Positions 40,865 to 50,024 of a stretch of 64,000 nucleotides of DNA are shown piece after piece (the stretch's first letter is position 1; each line of letters starts with the position of its first letter). Source of the DNA: UPXZ01 sp047973025 (GTDB lineage Bacteria; Bacteroidota; Bacteroidia; Bacteroidales; Paludibacteraceae); NCBI GenBank assembly GCA_047973025.1, contig JBKEBE010000006.1:1-64000 (forward strand), given 5' to 3'. Position numbers and translations under genes: made by a program. The notes below the pieces were generated by a model, which was given only the letters and a program-made list of their open reading frames with translations, made no database searches and was not told the DNA's origin.

Positions 40865-42025
40865 ATGAAAAAAAGTTTCTTCCTAAGTGTAGTAGTTTTG
40901 GCTAGTGCCTTAACTTACACAAATGCTCAAAATGCTACGACAACACCTGTTGAAGCGGCTCATTGGTCTGTTGCTCTAAAAGGTGGTATAGACTATTTCA
41001 ACATCAAACCATTAGGAGATGATATCATGGATAATGGTTCTTGGGGAGCAGGTATCTCTATCGAAAGAACAGCCAACCCATTGGTTGGATATGGACTGAA
41101 CGTAGATTTCTTGAATTATAACCGTTCTTCTATCGAAGGATATACTATTGATCCTACGTTATTCACTTCATTTAATCTTTCCAATCTTCTTTATCCAAGT
41201 CGCAGAAACGCCAAAGTTAATGTTTATGCCAATTTAGGCGCAGGAGCAAGTATTGCTCAGTATGATAATGCGGATTTCGGTCTTCTTGGATATCCTGCAA
41301 GTGGGAGCAAAATCAGTCCGTTAGCAACAAGTGCTTTAGCTTTGGAAGCTAATTTGAGTAGAGTTCTTGCTTTAGGTCTTGAAGCCGGATACCGTGGTTA
41401 TATTTCTCCGGAATCTCCTTATGTACATTATAATGATGCCTATACATTGATGGCTACTCTTCGTTTCAAATTAGGAACCGGAGCCAATACGCATGTTCGG
41501 GATATGACTCGCGATGATTATTATCCAGCTCCGCTACCTGTTATCTCTGAAAATAAATACGATGACAGCCAGTTGATTAATCGTCTTGATAACATTGACA
41601 GACAACTTCAAGATGTTCAGAATCGTTTGAGCAAGCTTGAACAAGATGTGAAAAACTTGGAAAATATGCCCAAAGGAACAACCGTTAGCGCTTCATTCGA
41701 AAATATTGAATTTGATTTTGACTCAGACGTTATCAAAGAAGAATCAAAATCGACATTAAATCAAGTGATCAGCATTCTAAAAGAAAATGATACTTGGAGC
41801 ACAATCCGAATAATGGGTCATACCGACAATACCGGTTCTGATTCTTACAATCAAAATCTTTCAGAACGTCGTGCTGCTTCCGTAGCAAAATATTTGACTG
41901 AAAACGGTATTGCAACTTCAAAAATTTCAAGCGAAGGATTCGGCGAATCCAGACCAATTGCTACAAATGATACTGCCGAAGGACGTCAAGACAACCGTCG
42001 CGTAGAATTTGAAATTACAAAATAA
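40865..42025 (+). CDS. ompA: OmpA-family major outer-membrane protein
   Basis: A 386-residue protein. A signal peptide (to TNAQ, about residue 21) precedes an eight-strand-like barrel (about 30-205), a coiled-coil linker (NRLDNIDRQLQDVQNRLSKL, about 235-262) and a C-terminal OmpA peptidoglycan-binding domain with FDFDSDVIKEESKSTL, MGHTDNTGSD and SERRAASVAKYL. It anchors the outer membrane to the wall. The strong promoter and terminator make it a monocistronic, abundantly expressed gene. Confidence 0.92.
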   Translation: MKKSFFLSVVVLASALTYTNAQNATTTPVEAAHWSVALKGGIDYFNIKPLGDDIMDNGSWGAGISIERTANPLVGYGLNVDFLNYNRSSIEGYTIDPTLFTSFNLSNLLYPSRRNAKVNVYANLGAGASIAQYDNADFGLLGYPASGSKISPLATSALALEANLSRVLALGLEAGYRGYISPESPYVHYNDAYTLMATLRFKLGTGANTHVRDMTRDDYYPAPLPVISENKYDDSQLINRLDNIDRQLQDVQNRLSKLEQDVKNLENMPKGTTVSASFENIEFDFDSDVIKEESKSTLNQVISILKENDTWSTIRIMGHTDNTGSDSYNQNLSERRAASVAKYLTENGIATSKISSEGFGESRPIATNDTAEGRQDNRRVEFEITK

Positions 42026-42045
42026 TCTTTCTTGATTCTTAAAAT

Positions 42046-42073
42046 AAAAAAGGTGTCCAATGACACCTTTTTT
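42046..42073. terminator. bidirectional terminator between ompA and aroA
   Basis: AAAAAAGGTGTC CAAT GACACCTTTTTT is a 12-bp stem with A and T runs on both sides. It serves the two convergent genes. Confidence 0.85.
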
Positions 42074-42083
42074 ATTTTACCTA

Positions 42084-43298
42084 TCACAGCACGATATTCT
42101 CTATATCTTTCCAAAAATCCGGATAGGATTTACTTACCACTTCCGGATTTTTTATTGTCATTGGTTGAATGAGGGCTACCGGCGCAAATGCCATCGCCAT
42201 GCGATGATCTTCATAAGTTTCTATGTTGGGTAATTTCTCGGCCTTACATTTCTCCCCATCCCAGGCTAATTCCCCATCAACCGGTTCAGATAGAATATAG
42301 CCCAATTTTTTTAGTTCGGTAATAAGTGCCCGAATACGATCTGTTTCCTTTATTTTTAGGCTTTCTAATCCTACGAAATGAAACGAAATCCCTTTTAAAC
42401 AACATGTAACTACCACGGTCTGTGCTAAATCGGGGATATTGGTAAAGTCAAATTCGTAATGTGTAATTCGCACTTTCCCGTTTGTCGTGAGGATAATTCC
42501 TTCCTTTCTAAATTTGGTTTGAATTCCAAAATTTTCAAAAATAGCTACAACTTCACTGTCGCCTTGCAAACTGTTTTGGTTCAACCCATTCAATCTTATC
42601 TGTCCTGCTCCGGCTATAGCCAGTATTTCATACCAATAAGACGATGCCGACCAGTCGCCCTCTACAACATACGGTATTGGTTGGTAGGTTTGCGGACGAA
42701 TATCAATTTTACTGCCGTTAAAGTCAACTTTAACGCCGAACTCCCGCATCATACCCTGGGTCATTTGTATGTACGGTTTGGAGATGATTTTTCCTTTTAG
42801 ATTGATTTTCAGTCCATCGAGCATACTTGGCGCGATCATCATCAATGCGGAAATATATTGACTACTGATATCGCCGTTTAAATCGATAGCACCTCCGATA
42901 ATGGCACTCCCGTATATTTTCAATGGAGGAAATCCGACCTTTTCAAGGTATTCCACCTTTCCGCCTAACGTATTCAGGGCTTCTACCAGTATTTTTATCG
43001 GGCGATTTTTCATTCGCTCGCTTCCGGTAATTGTCCATTCGCCCAGCGTCTTTGCCAAGAATGCTGTAAGAAATCGCATGGAGGTTCCGGCGGCACCTAC
43101 GTCAAAATGGGTGCTATTACTTTCAAAAGACTTTACCATTACTCGCGTATCATCACAATCCGATAGGTTTTGAATATCGTATGGACTATATGACAAAGCA
43201 TTCAAAATCAATACTCTATTGCTAATGCTTTTGGATGCGGGTAGCGTAATTGTCAGCTTAATATTTTCGGGGTCGAGTCGTATCTCTTTTGTATTCAT
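42084..43298 (-). CDS. aroA: 3-phosphoshikimate 1-carboxyvinyltransferase
   Basis: A 404-residue EPSP synthase that joins shikimate-3-phosphate and phosphoenolpyruvate in the sixth step of the shikimate pathway. Visible motifs are the N-terminal KSISNRVLILNAL, the PEP/glyphosate loop GAAGTSMRFLTAFLAKT, RPIKILVEAL, the KETDRIRALITELKKLG signature and EDHRMAMAFAP near the end. It is slightly shorter than the usual 420-430 residues but complete. aroE is about 2 kb away on the other strand. Confidence 0.93.
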   Translation of the reverse strand: MNTKEIRLDPENIKLTITLPASKSISNRVLILNALSYSPYDIQNLSDCDDTRVMVKSFESNSTHFDVGAAGTSMRFLTAFLAKTLGEWTITGSERMKNRPIKILVEALNTLGGKVEYLEKVGFPPLKIYGSAIIGGAIDLNGDISSQYISALMMIAPSMLDGLKINLKGKIISKPYIQMTQGMMREFGVKVDFNGSKIDIRPQTYQPIPYVVEGDWSASSYWYEILAIAGAGQIRLNGLNQNSLQGDSEVVAIFENFGIQTKFRKEGIILTTNGKVRITHYEFDFTNIPDLAQTVVVTCCLKGISFHFVGLESLKIKETDRIRALITELKKLGYILSEPVDGELAWDGEKCKAEKLPNIETYEDHRMAMAFAPVALIQPMTIKNPEVVSKSYPDFWKDIENIVL

Positions 43299-43472
43299 TT
43301 ACTTATTCTTGGATTCCACTTGTAAATACAACTTTAGGCTACCGATAAGTAGTGGCAATACCTATTATTCTTTCAGCGATGTGAGCGAGAATATGTTTCT
43401 CTTTCGCTTAGCTGAACGGATAACGATTACGAGCTTTGCTCTTTTTGGTCCGTCCATAGAAAAAAGTTGCAG

Positions 43473-43624
43473 ATGAGTAAACCTATAACCGAAGCGCAAA
43501 GGTATGCAATTTATACGATGTTGCAAATACCGATGAGAATGAAAGCAATAGAGCGGACGCTATTGGAGTAAATAAAAGTACTGTGAGGGAAATAACGTGT
43601 ATTTGTGAAGCCGTGCAATGGTAA
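43473..43624 (+). pseudogene. IS30-like transposase N-terminal relic
   Basis: From ATG 43473 the frame reads MSKPITEAQRYAIYTMLQIP, like the IS30-family N-terminus. After a frameshift near 43559 it continues AIGVNKSTVREIT, the family's helix-turn-helix, before a TAA at 43622. Nothing of the DDE domain remains. It is a small, old remnant. The rest of 43299-43896 shows no gene. Confidence 0.6.
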
Positions 43625-43779
43625 TTACAGTATGGAGTTTGCGTAACCCGTGCACAATACATTTGATTTGTCGATAAAAATGAAACAACTCAATCATCTA
43701 ACTTGACTCGCAAAGAGATGAATTAACAGCATGTTTACTGTTTGCTGACAGGAAAGTCAGATACCTGCTCATAAAAAAA

Positions 43780-43807
43780 GAGGCTGTCTTCGTTTTGAGA
43801 CAGCCTC
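43780..43807. terminator. hairpin with IS-end-like sequence
   Basis: GAGGCTGTCT (43780-43789) pairs with AGACAGCCTC (43798-43807) across TCGTTTTG, with seven A residues before and TTTATTTT after. It can act as a terminator in both directions. GAGGCTGTCT is also a common terminal sequence of some insertion elements, and an IS30-like relic lies 160 bases upstream. Confidence 0.55.
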
Positions 43808-43896
43808 GGTTTATTTTCACAAAAAATACACTTCTTACGAATTGTATAACTGATACATCTAATTCTCGATTGTTCATAATATTTTACCAAACAATC

Positions 43897-43926
43897 TTGC
43901 AAACAACAACGAAAATACTACTTTTG
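43897..43926 (+). promoter_or_regulatory. promoter of the TPR-aroE-rsmE group
   Basis: TTG (43897-43899), a 19-base spacer and TACTTTTG (43919-43926) match the Bacteroidetes promoter. The TPR gene begins 19 bases downstream. Confidence 0.65.
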
Positions 43927-43944
43927 TAAAAAAAAAGGATTATC

Positions 43945-45333
43945 ATGCGTAATTTCTCTTTTTTCATAGACGATGAGTCGGGGGAGCTAGTAAAGCGGTA
44001 TGAAAAATATCTCTCCGGAGATGCTACCGGATACTTTGACGTGGATGAGATGGAGCGTATCGTAGAGTACTATTTGTCTTACGGACGGACAAAAGATTCG
44101 TTACGGGCAGTAGAATTGGGGAAGAAATTACATCCGGCAAGTGACGGATTGGATATAAAACGTGCCAAAATCTATCTCGCGACTGGAGAGACCAACAAAG
44201 CTCTAAGGATTCTGACGAGCCTTGTCGAAGATTCCGATCCCGAGATAATTTTTCTAAAAATAGAAGCGCTTTCCAAGTTGGAACGTGTACATGAAGCGTT
44301 TGAACTTACCGAAGAATTGATTACCGAAACGGATGATGCTGATAAAGACGTAATCTGCATCGACTTGGCGATGATTTTTCAGAGTATTGGAGATTTCGAT
44401 TCTGCGCTCAAGATACTGAAAATAGGGGATGAACATCATCCGAAGAATATTGATTTACTCTTCGATATGGCGTTTTGTCAGGAGCAAAAATCGCTTTTGG
44501 AAGATGCCATGCAGACATACCAAAGAATTATCGATATCGATTCGTATGTCAGCGAAGCCTGGTTCAATCTGGGTCAGGTTCATTTTCTACGGAGTAATTT
44601 CGAAGACGCTATCGAAGCGTTTGACTATGCTTTGGTTATCAACGAGAAAGACAGTTTTGCATTAATTCAGAAAGCGCATGCGCATTTCCAACTGGGACAA
44701 TGGCAGGAAGCCATTGATATTTACCTTGAATATGCCGAGGTTATTCCCGATAAATGGCAGGTTAGGCTTTTTATTGGTGAATGTTACGAGAAAAAAGAAA
44801 ATTTTCCGAAAGCCCTTTATTACTACAAGCTATCTTACAAGGAGATGTCCGATAATTACGAAGCATTAATCGGAATAGCCATTTGTTTGCTCGAGTTGGA
44901 GCAGTTTGAAGAAAGTCTGGAATATATCAAAAAAGCACTTGAAATCGGATCGGAAATGCCGGACGCTTGGGTCTATCTTGCCGAAGCCAAAGTAGGACTT
45001 GGAGACTTGAAAAGTGCATTGGAAGCATATCATCAGGCAATCAGCATAGAGCCCAATCAGCCCGACACCTTGCTCGCAATGGGAAATTTATACATGGACA
45101 GTGCCAAATTTCGCTCGGCGCTTAAATATTATGAATTAGCGTACAGCTACGATTCCACCTTGGAGTTTATTGAGCTTTTTATCTCCGTAGCAAGTTATTA
45201 TACAGGAGATTATGTGCAAACCGCTCTTTATCTCGAATTGGCAATCCACCGCAATTTAGATGCGGCAAAGCTTTTTCTGGAACTTTGTCCGGATGCTCAA
45301 ACACAATTTCAAACACTTCTTCAAGGAAACTAA
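43945..45333 (+). CDS. tetratricopeptide repeat protein
   Basis: A 462-residue cytoplasmic protein made of about ten TPR units, for example AWFNLGQVHFLRSNFEDAIE, ALIGIAICLLELEQFEESLE and PDTLLAMGNLYMDSAKFRSA. There is no signal peptide or membrane helix. The first 50 residues are acidic (FFIDDESGELVKRYEKYLSG). It should be a protein-protein adaptor. It precedes aroE by 15 bases and probably shares its transcript. The partner is unknown. Confidence 0.85.
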   Translation: MRNFSFFIDDESGELVKRYEKYLSGDATGYFDVDEMERIVEYYLSYGRTKDSLRAVELGKKLHPASDGLDIKRAKIYLATGETNKALRILTSLVEDSDPEIIFLKIEALSKLERVHEAFELTEELITETDDADKDVICIDLAMIFQSIGDFDSALKILKIGDEHHPKNIDLLFDMAFCQEQKSLLEDAMQTYQRIIDIDSYVSEAWFNLGQVHFLRSNFEDAIEAFDYALVINEKDSFALIQKAHAHFQLGQWQEAIDIYLEYAEVIPDKWQVRLFIGECYEKKENFPKALYYYKLSYKEMSDNYEALIGIAICLLELEQFEESLEYIKKALEIGSEMPDAWVYLAEAKVGLGDLKSALEAYHQAISIEPNQPDTLLAMGNLYMDSAKFRSALKYYELAYSYDSTLEFIELFISVASYYTGDYVQTALYLELAIHRNLDAAKLFLELCPDAQTQFQTLLQGN

Positions 45334-45348
45334 AAATTGTAGGTATTG

Positions 45349-46089
45349 ATGAAACGATTTGGGTTAATAGGCTATCCTTTAGGACATTCTTTTTCAAAAA
45401 AATATTTTACCGAGAAATTTGCACGCGAAAACACCGATTCCGAATATGAATTATTTGAATTACGGTCGATTAATGATTTCCCTGCATTGCTAAGGAGCCA
45501 CCAACTTACCGGACTGAACGTAACCATTCCCTACAAAGAAAAGGTTATTCCTTTTTTAGACGAGCTGGACGAAACGGCAAGAAAGATAGGCGCGGTTAAT
45601 GTCATTCAATTTATTAAAAATTCCGATTCGCTTATTCTGAAAGGATACAATTCTGATGTTATAGGCTTCACGCAATCCATTTTACCCCATATAAAACCCG
45701 CCCACGAAAAGGCGTTGATACTGGGAACCGGAGGCGCGTCCAAAGCAATTGACTATGCATTGCAAAGCATGAATATTCAAACAACGTTTGTCTCGCGTAA
45801 TCCGACTTTCAATCAACTGTCATACAGTAGATTAGATGAGTTGATATTGGCTAATAATTTAATCGTTATCAATACATCGCCGGTTGGGATGCATCCACAC
45901 ACCGACGAGTGTCCGCTAATACCGTATGAATATTTGACAACAGAGCATCTATTGTTCGATGTGGTATATAATCCGTCAGAGACTTTGTTTATGAAGAAAG
46001 GAAAAGAGCGGGGAGCGGTTGTGTTGAACGGGGAAGAAATGCTTGTCGGACAAGCCGAAGCGGCGTGGCGGATATGGACTAATCCGTAG
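45349..46089 (+). CDS. aroE: shikimate dehydrogenase
   Basis: A 246-residue enzyme reducing 3-dehydroshikimate to shikimate with NADPH. The N-terminal FGLIGYPLGHSFSKKYF, the substrate loop LNVTIPYKEKVIPFLDE with its catalytic lysine, the glycine loop ILGTGGASKA and VVYNPSETLFMKKGKERGA are all present. The ATG at 45349 is used; a TTG one codon earlier is unlikely. It lies 15 bases after the TPR gene. Confidence 0.93.
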   Translation: MKRFGLIGYPLGHSFSKKYFTEKFARENTDSEYELFELRSINDFPALLRSHQLTGLNVTIPYKEKVIPFLDELDETARKIGAVNVIQFIKNSDSLILKGYNSDVIGFTQSILPHIKPAHEKALILGTGGASKAIDYALQSMNIQTTFVSRNPTFNQLSYSRLDELILANNLIVINTSPVGMHPHTDECPLIPYEYLTTEHLLFDVVYNPSETLFMKKGKERGAVVLNGEEMLVGQAEAAWRIWTNP

Positions 46090-46141
46090 TTTTAGGATTC
46101 AGTTGCTTTTCAACATTTAAACCAAACCAACTCCTGATACA

Positions 46142-46840
46142 ATGCAACTTTTTTATGCTCCCGATATTGCCGTAGAGCAATCTCTTTCTGAAGAAGAAAG
46201 CCGGCACGCGGTACGTGTACTACGTGTGAAAGTGAACGATGAAATCAATATCGTGGATGGGATAGGCGGACTGTACAAAGCTGTAGTAACCAACCCAAAT
46301 CCAAAACGTTGCGAATTTGAAATTACCGATACAATTCAAAATTTCGCTCGTAAAAATTACCGCCTGCACATCGCCATTGCTCCCACAAAAAATATCGAAC
46401 GGTTTGAATGGTTTGTAGAGAAAAGTACCGAGTTCGGTATTGACGAGATAACACCTATACTGTGTCGATATTCGGAAAGAAAGCAACTAAAGGTCGAACG
46501 GTTGAAAAAAATAATTATTTCCGCCGCCAAGCAGTCCCTTCAAGCAAATTTTCCAAAAATCAATCCGTTAGAAACTTTTGAAGCGTTTCTTTCGCGACAA
46601 ACCGATCATCCGTGTTTCATCGCGCATTGCTACGAGGGAGCAAAACCCTTATTGTCGAGCGTGTATCAAATTGGAGACGACTGTACCCTGTTAATTGGTC
46701 CCGAAGGCGATTTCAGCCAAGATGAAGTAGAAAGTGCCATTAAGTCCGATTATCAACCGATTTCACTCGGGCATAGTCGCTTGCGTACCGAAACTGCCGG
46801 AATAGCTGCCTGCCACACGATTGTTATGCTGAATCAGTGA
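46142..46840 (+). CDS. rsmE: 16S rRNA (uracil1498-N3)-methyltransferase
   Basis: A 232-residue SPOUT-class methyltransferase that modifies U1498 of 16S rRNA. It has an N-terminal PUA-like domain (HAVRVLRVKVNDEINIVDGI) and the knotted C-terminal SAM-binding site with LLIGPEGDFSQDEVESA and SLGHSRLRTETAGIAA. It follows aroE by 52 bases on the same strand. Confidence 0.92.
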   Translation: MQLFYAPDIAVEQSLSEEESRHAVRVLRVKVNDEINIVDGIGGLYKAVVTNPNPKRCEFEITDTIQNFARKNYRLHIAIAPTKNIERFEWFVEKSTEFGIDEITPILCRYSERKQLKVERLKKIIISAAKQSLQANFPKINPLETFEAFLSRQTDHPCFIAHCYEGAKPLLSSVYQIGDDCTLLIGPEGDFSQDEVESAIKSDYQPISLGHSRLRTETAGIAACHTIVMLNQ

Positions 46841-47067
46841 TGGTTTCGTTAGGTTCAATTTAAGTTCGACTTTATGCTACTTGCAATTTTACCAAGTTCT
46901 AAGAATGCCATTTTACAGGGTTTAAAATTAGCTCCCGATTTATTTACAAGTTTAACATTCTCTAAAATCCCGTTAATTGTTATTAAAAGTGTGTTTTAAC
47001 ATTTGAAATAATCGTATTTTTGTAGGCTGAAAAATAATATTTAATTTTCGTAGAATACACATTTAAG

Positions 47068-48054
47068 ATGGTGGATATTAAAGAACTTAACGAGCGTATC
47101 GAGCGCCAAAGCGCGTTTGTGGATTCCATAACGATGGGTATGGATAAGGTTATCGTAGGGCAAAAACATCTGGTAGAATCACTTCTAATCGGCTTGCTGT
47201 CCGATGGACACGTATTGCTGGAAGGAGTGCCGGGATTAGCCAAAACGTTGGCAATTAAAACATTGTCAGACTTGATCAAGGCTGATTTCAGCCGGATTCA
47301 GTTCACGCCGGATTTGCTCCCCGCCGATGTGATCGGAACGATGATTTACAGCCAAAAGAATGAAGATTTTCACATTCGGAAAGGTCCTGTTTTTGCAAAC
47401 TTTATCTTGGCAGACGAAATCAACCGTGCGCCCGCAAAAGTGCAAAGTGCGCTACTTGAAGCCATGCAGGAGCGTCAGGTAACGATCGGCGATAAAACTT
47501 ATAAATTGGAAGAACCGTTTATGGTGCTTGCCACTCAAAACCCGATTGAACAAGAAGGTACATACCCACTTCCCGAAGCCCAGGTGGATCGGTTCATGCT
47601 GAAAGTAATCATCGACTATCCCAAGAAAGAAGAAGAAAAACTAATCATTCGGCAAAATCTGGCTAAAGAACAACCCAAAGTTACGCCATTACTCTCTCCA
47701 AAAGACATTGTTGTCGCTCGCGAAATAGTACGAGAAGTATATATCGACGAAAAAATAGAAAAATACATCATCGATATTGTTTTTGCCACCCGCTATCCAC
47801 AAGACTATAAGCTGGAAAGCCTGAAAGAAATGATTGCCTTTGGCTCGTCTCCGAGAGCTTCCATCAATCTGGCACTGGCATCACGCGCGTACGCTTTCAT
47901 CAAACGCCGCGGTTACGTTATTCCGGAAGATGTTCGCGCCGTGTGTTACGATGTACTTCGTCATCGTATCGGACTGAGTTATGAAGCGGAAGCTAATAAT
48001 TTAACTTCCGAAGAAATTATTACCGATATTCTAAATACGGTCGAAGTGCCTTGA
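47068..48054 (+). CDS. MoxR-family AAA+ ATPase of the bat operon
   Basis: A 328-residue AAA+ ATPase with Walker A GVPGLAKT (about residue 53), Walker B FILADEINRAP (about 113), sensor 1 LATQNPIEQEGTYPLPEAQ and a C-terminal lid. MoxR proteins act as chaperone-like ATPases with VWA-domain partners, which are encoded directly downstream. A -7-like TATTTTTG is at 47015-47022. It is the first gene of the aerotolerance cluster. Confidence 0.9.
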   Translation: MVDIKELNERIERQSAFVDSITMGMDKVIVGQKHLVESLLIGLLSDGHVLLEGVPGLAKTLAIKTLSDLIKADFSRIQFTPDLLPADVIGTMIYSQKNEDFHIRKGPVFANFILADEINRAPAKVQSALLEAMQERQVTIGDKTYKLEEPFMVLATQNPIEQEGTYPLPEAQVDRFMLKVIIDYPKKEEEKLIIRQNLAKEQPKVTPLLSPKDIVVAREIVREVYIDEKIEKYIIDIVFATRYPQDYKLESLKEMIAFGSSPRASINLALASRAYAFIKRRGYVIPEDVRAVCYDVLRHRIGLSYEAEANNLTSEEIITDILNTVEVP

Positions 48055-48117
48055 TGTCGCATTCTTACGTAAACGCACGAAATCAAACGCTTCTAAATTA
48101 TTGTACGGTACGATTGA

Positions 48118-48984
48118 ATGGAAACCAACGAGCTACTAAAAAAAGTACGAAAAATTGAAATAAAGACACGGGGACTTTCGCAAAATATCTTCGCGGGGGA
48201 ATACCATACCGTTTTTAAAGGTCGGGGGATGACTTTTGCGGAAGTTCGCGAATACCAGTACGGAGATGATGTGCGTGCCATTGATTGGAATGTTACCGCC
48301 CGATTTGGTCGTCCTTTTATTAAAATTTTTGAAGAAGAGCGGGAATTGACCGTTATTTTACTGGTCGATGTGTCCGGAAGTTTGGATTTTGGCACATCCG
48401 GTCAATTCAAAAAAGAGATTACAACAGAAGTTGCGGCGACGCTGGCTTTTTCAACCATTCAAAACAACGATAAAGTAGGAGCCATCTTTTTTTCCGATAA
48501 GGTAGAAAAATTTATTCCGCCGAAAAAAGGGCGGAAACATGTGTTGCATATCATTCGAGAGCTTTTGGTCTTCAAGCCCGGAAGCAATCAAACGGACATT
48601 GGAGGAGCCTTGAAATATTTTACCAACGCCATCAAAAAACGCTCAACCGCGTTTATCATATCCGATTTCATGGACAGTGGTTTTGAGCGGACATTGTCCA
48701 TTGCGAACAACAAGCACGACATAGCGGCTTTGCAGGTTTACGACGTGCGTGAAGGCGAGCTACCCAATGTAGGGATGATAAAATTAAAAGATGCCGAAAC
48801 CGGCGAACGTATGTGGATTGATACGTCCGACAAGCGGCTTCGCACATCGTATAAGCATCAGTGGAACGAACGTCAACTGCAATTGCAGAAGATATTCAAA
48901 CAATCCGGAGTAGATTCCGTATCGATGAGTACGAAGGATGATTACGTACGCGCGTTGATGAAATTATTCAAACTTAGAGGTTGA
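48118..48984 (+). CDS. DUF58 domain protein of the bat operon
   Basis: A 288-residue protein with the DUF58 core YQYGDDVRAIDWNVTARFGR (about residues 43-62) and a degenerate VWA fold starting LLVDVSGSLDFG. DUF58 proteins always accompany MoxR and are thought to be its adaptor or substrate. It lacks the membrane anchors found in some family members. The stop lies 35 bases before the next gene's ATG. Confidence 0.88.
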   Translation: METNELLKKVRKIEIKTRGLSQNIFAGEYHTVFKGRGMTFAEVREYQYGDDVRAIDWNVTARFGRPFIKIFEEERELTVILLVDVSGSLDFGTSGQFKKEITTEVAATLAFSTIQNNDKVGAIFFSDKVEKFIPPKKGRKHVLHIIRELLVFKPGSNQTDIGGALKYFTNAIKKRSTAFIISDFMDSGFERTLSIANNKHDIAALQVYDVREGELPNVGMIKLKDAETGERMWIDTSDKRLRTSYKHQWNERQLQLQKIFKQSGVDSVSMSTKDDYVRALMKLFKLRG

Positions 48985-49019
48985 GCGTTTTTGGAAAATT
49001 GATTTTTGATTCAGAAAGC

Positions 49020-49967
49020 ATGTTAAAAAAAATTATACTGTTCTTTATCGCTTTATGGCTGCTAATTGATGGAAATGTGTTGGCGCAATCCGTTTCAGTT
49101 ACGGCTAAAATTGATTCCGCCCAAATGTGGATTGGCAATCAAACCGATATCGTTTTTGATGTAACGCTGCGAAAAGGACAACGGGTACAATTCCCTATCT
49201 TTTCAGATACGATTGTCGGAAATTTAGAAATTGTCGAACCGGTAAAAATGGATACTGTCGCTCTATCGGACGAAAATATGCAAGTTAGTGCCCGCTACAA
49301 AGTAACTTCATTTGAAGATTCGTTGGTCTATATCCGGGAATTTCCATTCGTTTCCGGTACAGATACTTCTTGGTCGAATTCATTGTCGATACGGGTTATA
49401 CAGCCTTTCGTAATCGATACCGCGTCCAACACGTTGGCAGATATCAAGCCTGTTTATAAGCCACCCTTTAACTGGAAGCGCTTTTTTCTACGTGGCTTGT
49501 TGTTTTTACTTTTGATAGGGTTGGCTGTATTGTTATTCATCTTAATTAAAAGATTTATTTCAAAGAAACCGATCGTTGCCATTGAAAAGCCCAAAGTCGT
49601 CATTTCGCCATACGATGAAGCCATCAGCCGGTTAGATGCCTTGCGTGATGAAAAAATGTGGCAAAAAGGCAGAATCAAGGAGTATCATACCGAATTGACA
49701 GATATTGTTCGAATCTATATAGAGAAGATGTTCAATATCAACAGCATGGAAATGACTTCCGATGAGATATTGGAGCATGTCGAATTTTTAAAGGTTGATA
49801 AATCCGGTGCTTACGGCGCATTAAGGCAAATGCTCTCGTTGGCGGATCTTGTCAAATTTGCAAAATGGAATCCATCCCCTTCGGACAATGAACTGAGCCT
49901 GATGAATGCCTACTTGTTCGTTAATCAGACGAAGGTGGAGGAAGCAAAACCACTTGAAAAAAAATAA
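49020..49967 (+). CDS. membrane protein of the bat operon (DUF4381-like)
   Basis: A 315-residue protein with signal peptide (cleavage near VLAQS), a periplasmic beta domain (about residues 20-145), one membrane helix (about 155-178) and a cytoplasmic helical domain (YHTELTDIVRIYIEKMFNIN). This topology resembles BatD-like or DUF4381 proteins. It always sits between DUF58 and BatA in Bacteroidales bat clusters. ATG 49020 is preferred over a TTG at 48981 that overlaps the previous stop. Confidence 0.72.
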   Translation: MLKKIILFFIALWLLIDGNVLAQSVSVTAKIDSAQMWIGNQTDIVFDVTLRKGQRVQFPIFSDTIVGNLEIVEPVKMDTVALSDENMQVSARYKVTSFEDSLVYIREFPFVSGTDTSWSNSLSIRVIQPFVIDTASNTLADIKPVYKPPFNWKRFFLRGLLFLLLIGLAVLLFILIKRFISKKPIVAIEKPKVVISPYDEAISRLDALRDEKMWQKGRIKEYHTELTDIVRIYIEKMFNINSMEMTSDEILEHVEFLKVDKSGAYGALRQMLSLADLVKFAKWNPSPSDNELSLMNAYLFVNQTKVEEAKPLEKK

Positions 49968-50024
49968 GTAATTAAAACGAAAGAAGCCTATGCGATGAAT
50001 GCAGATGGCTTACAGCTATAAATA

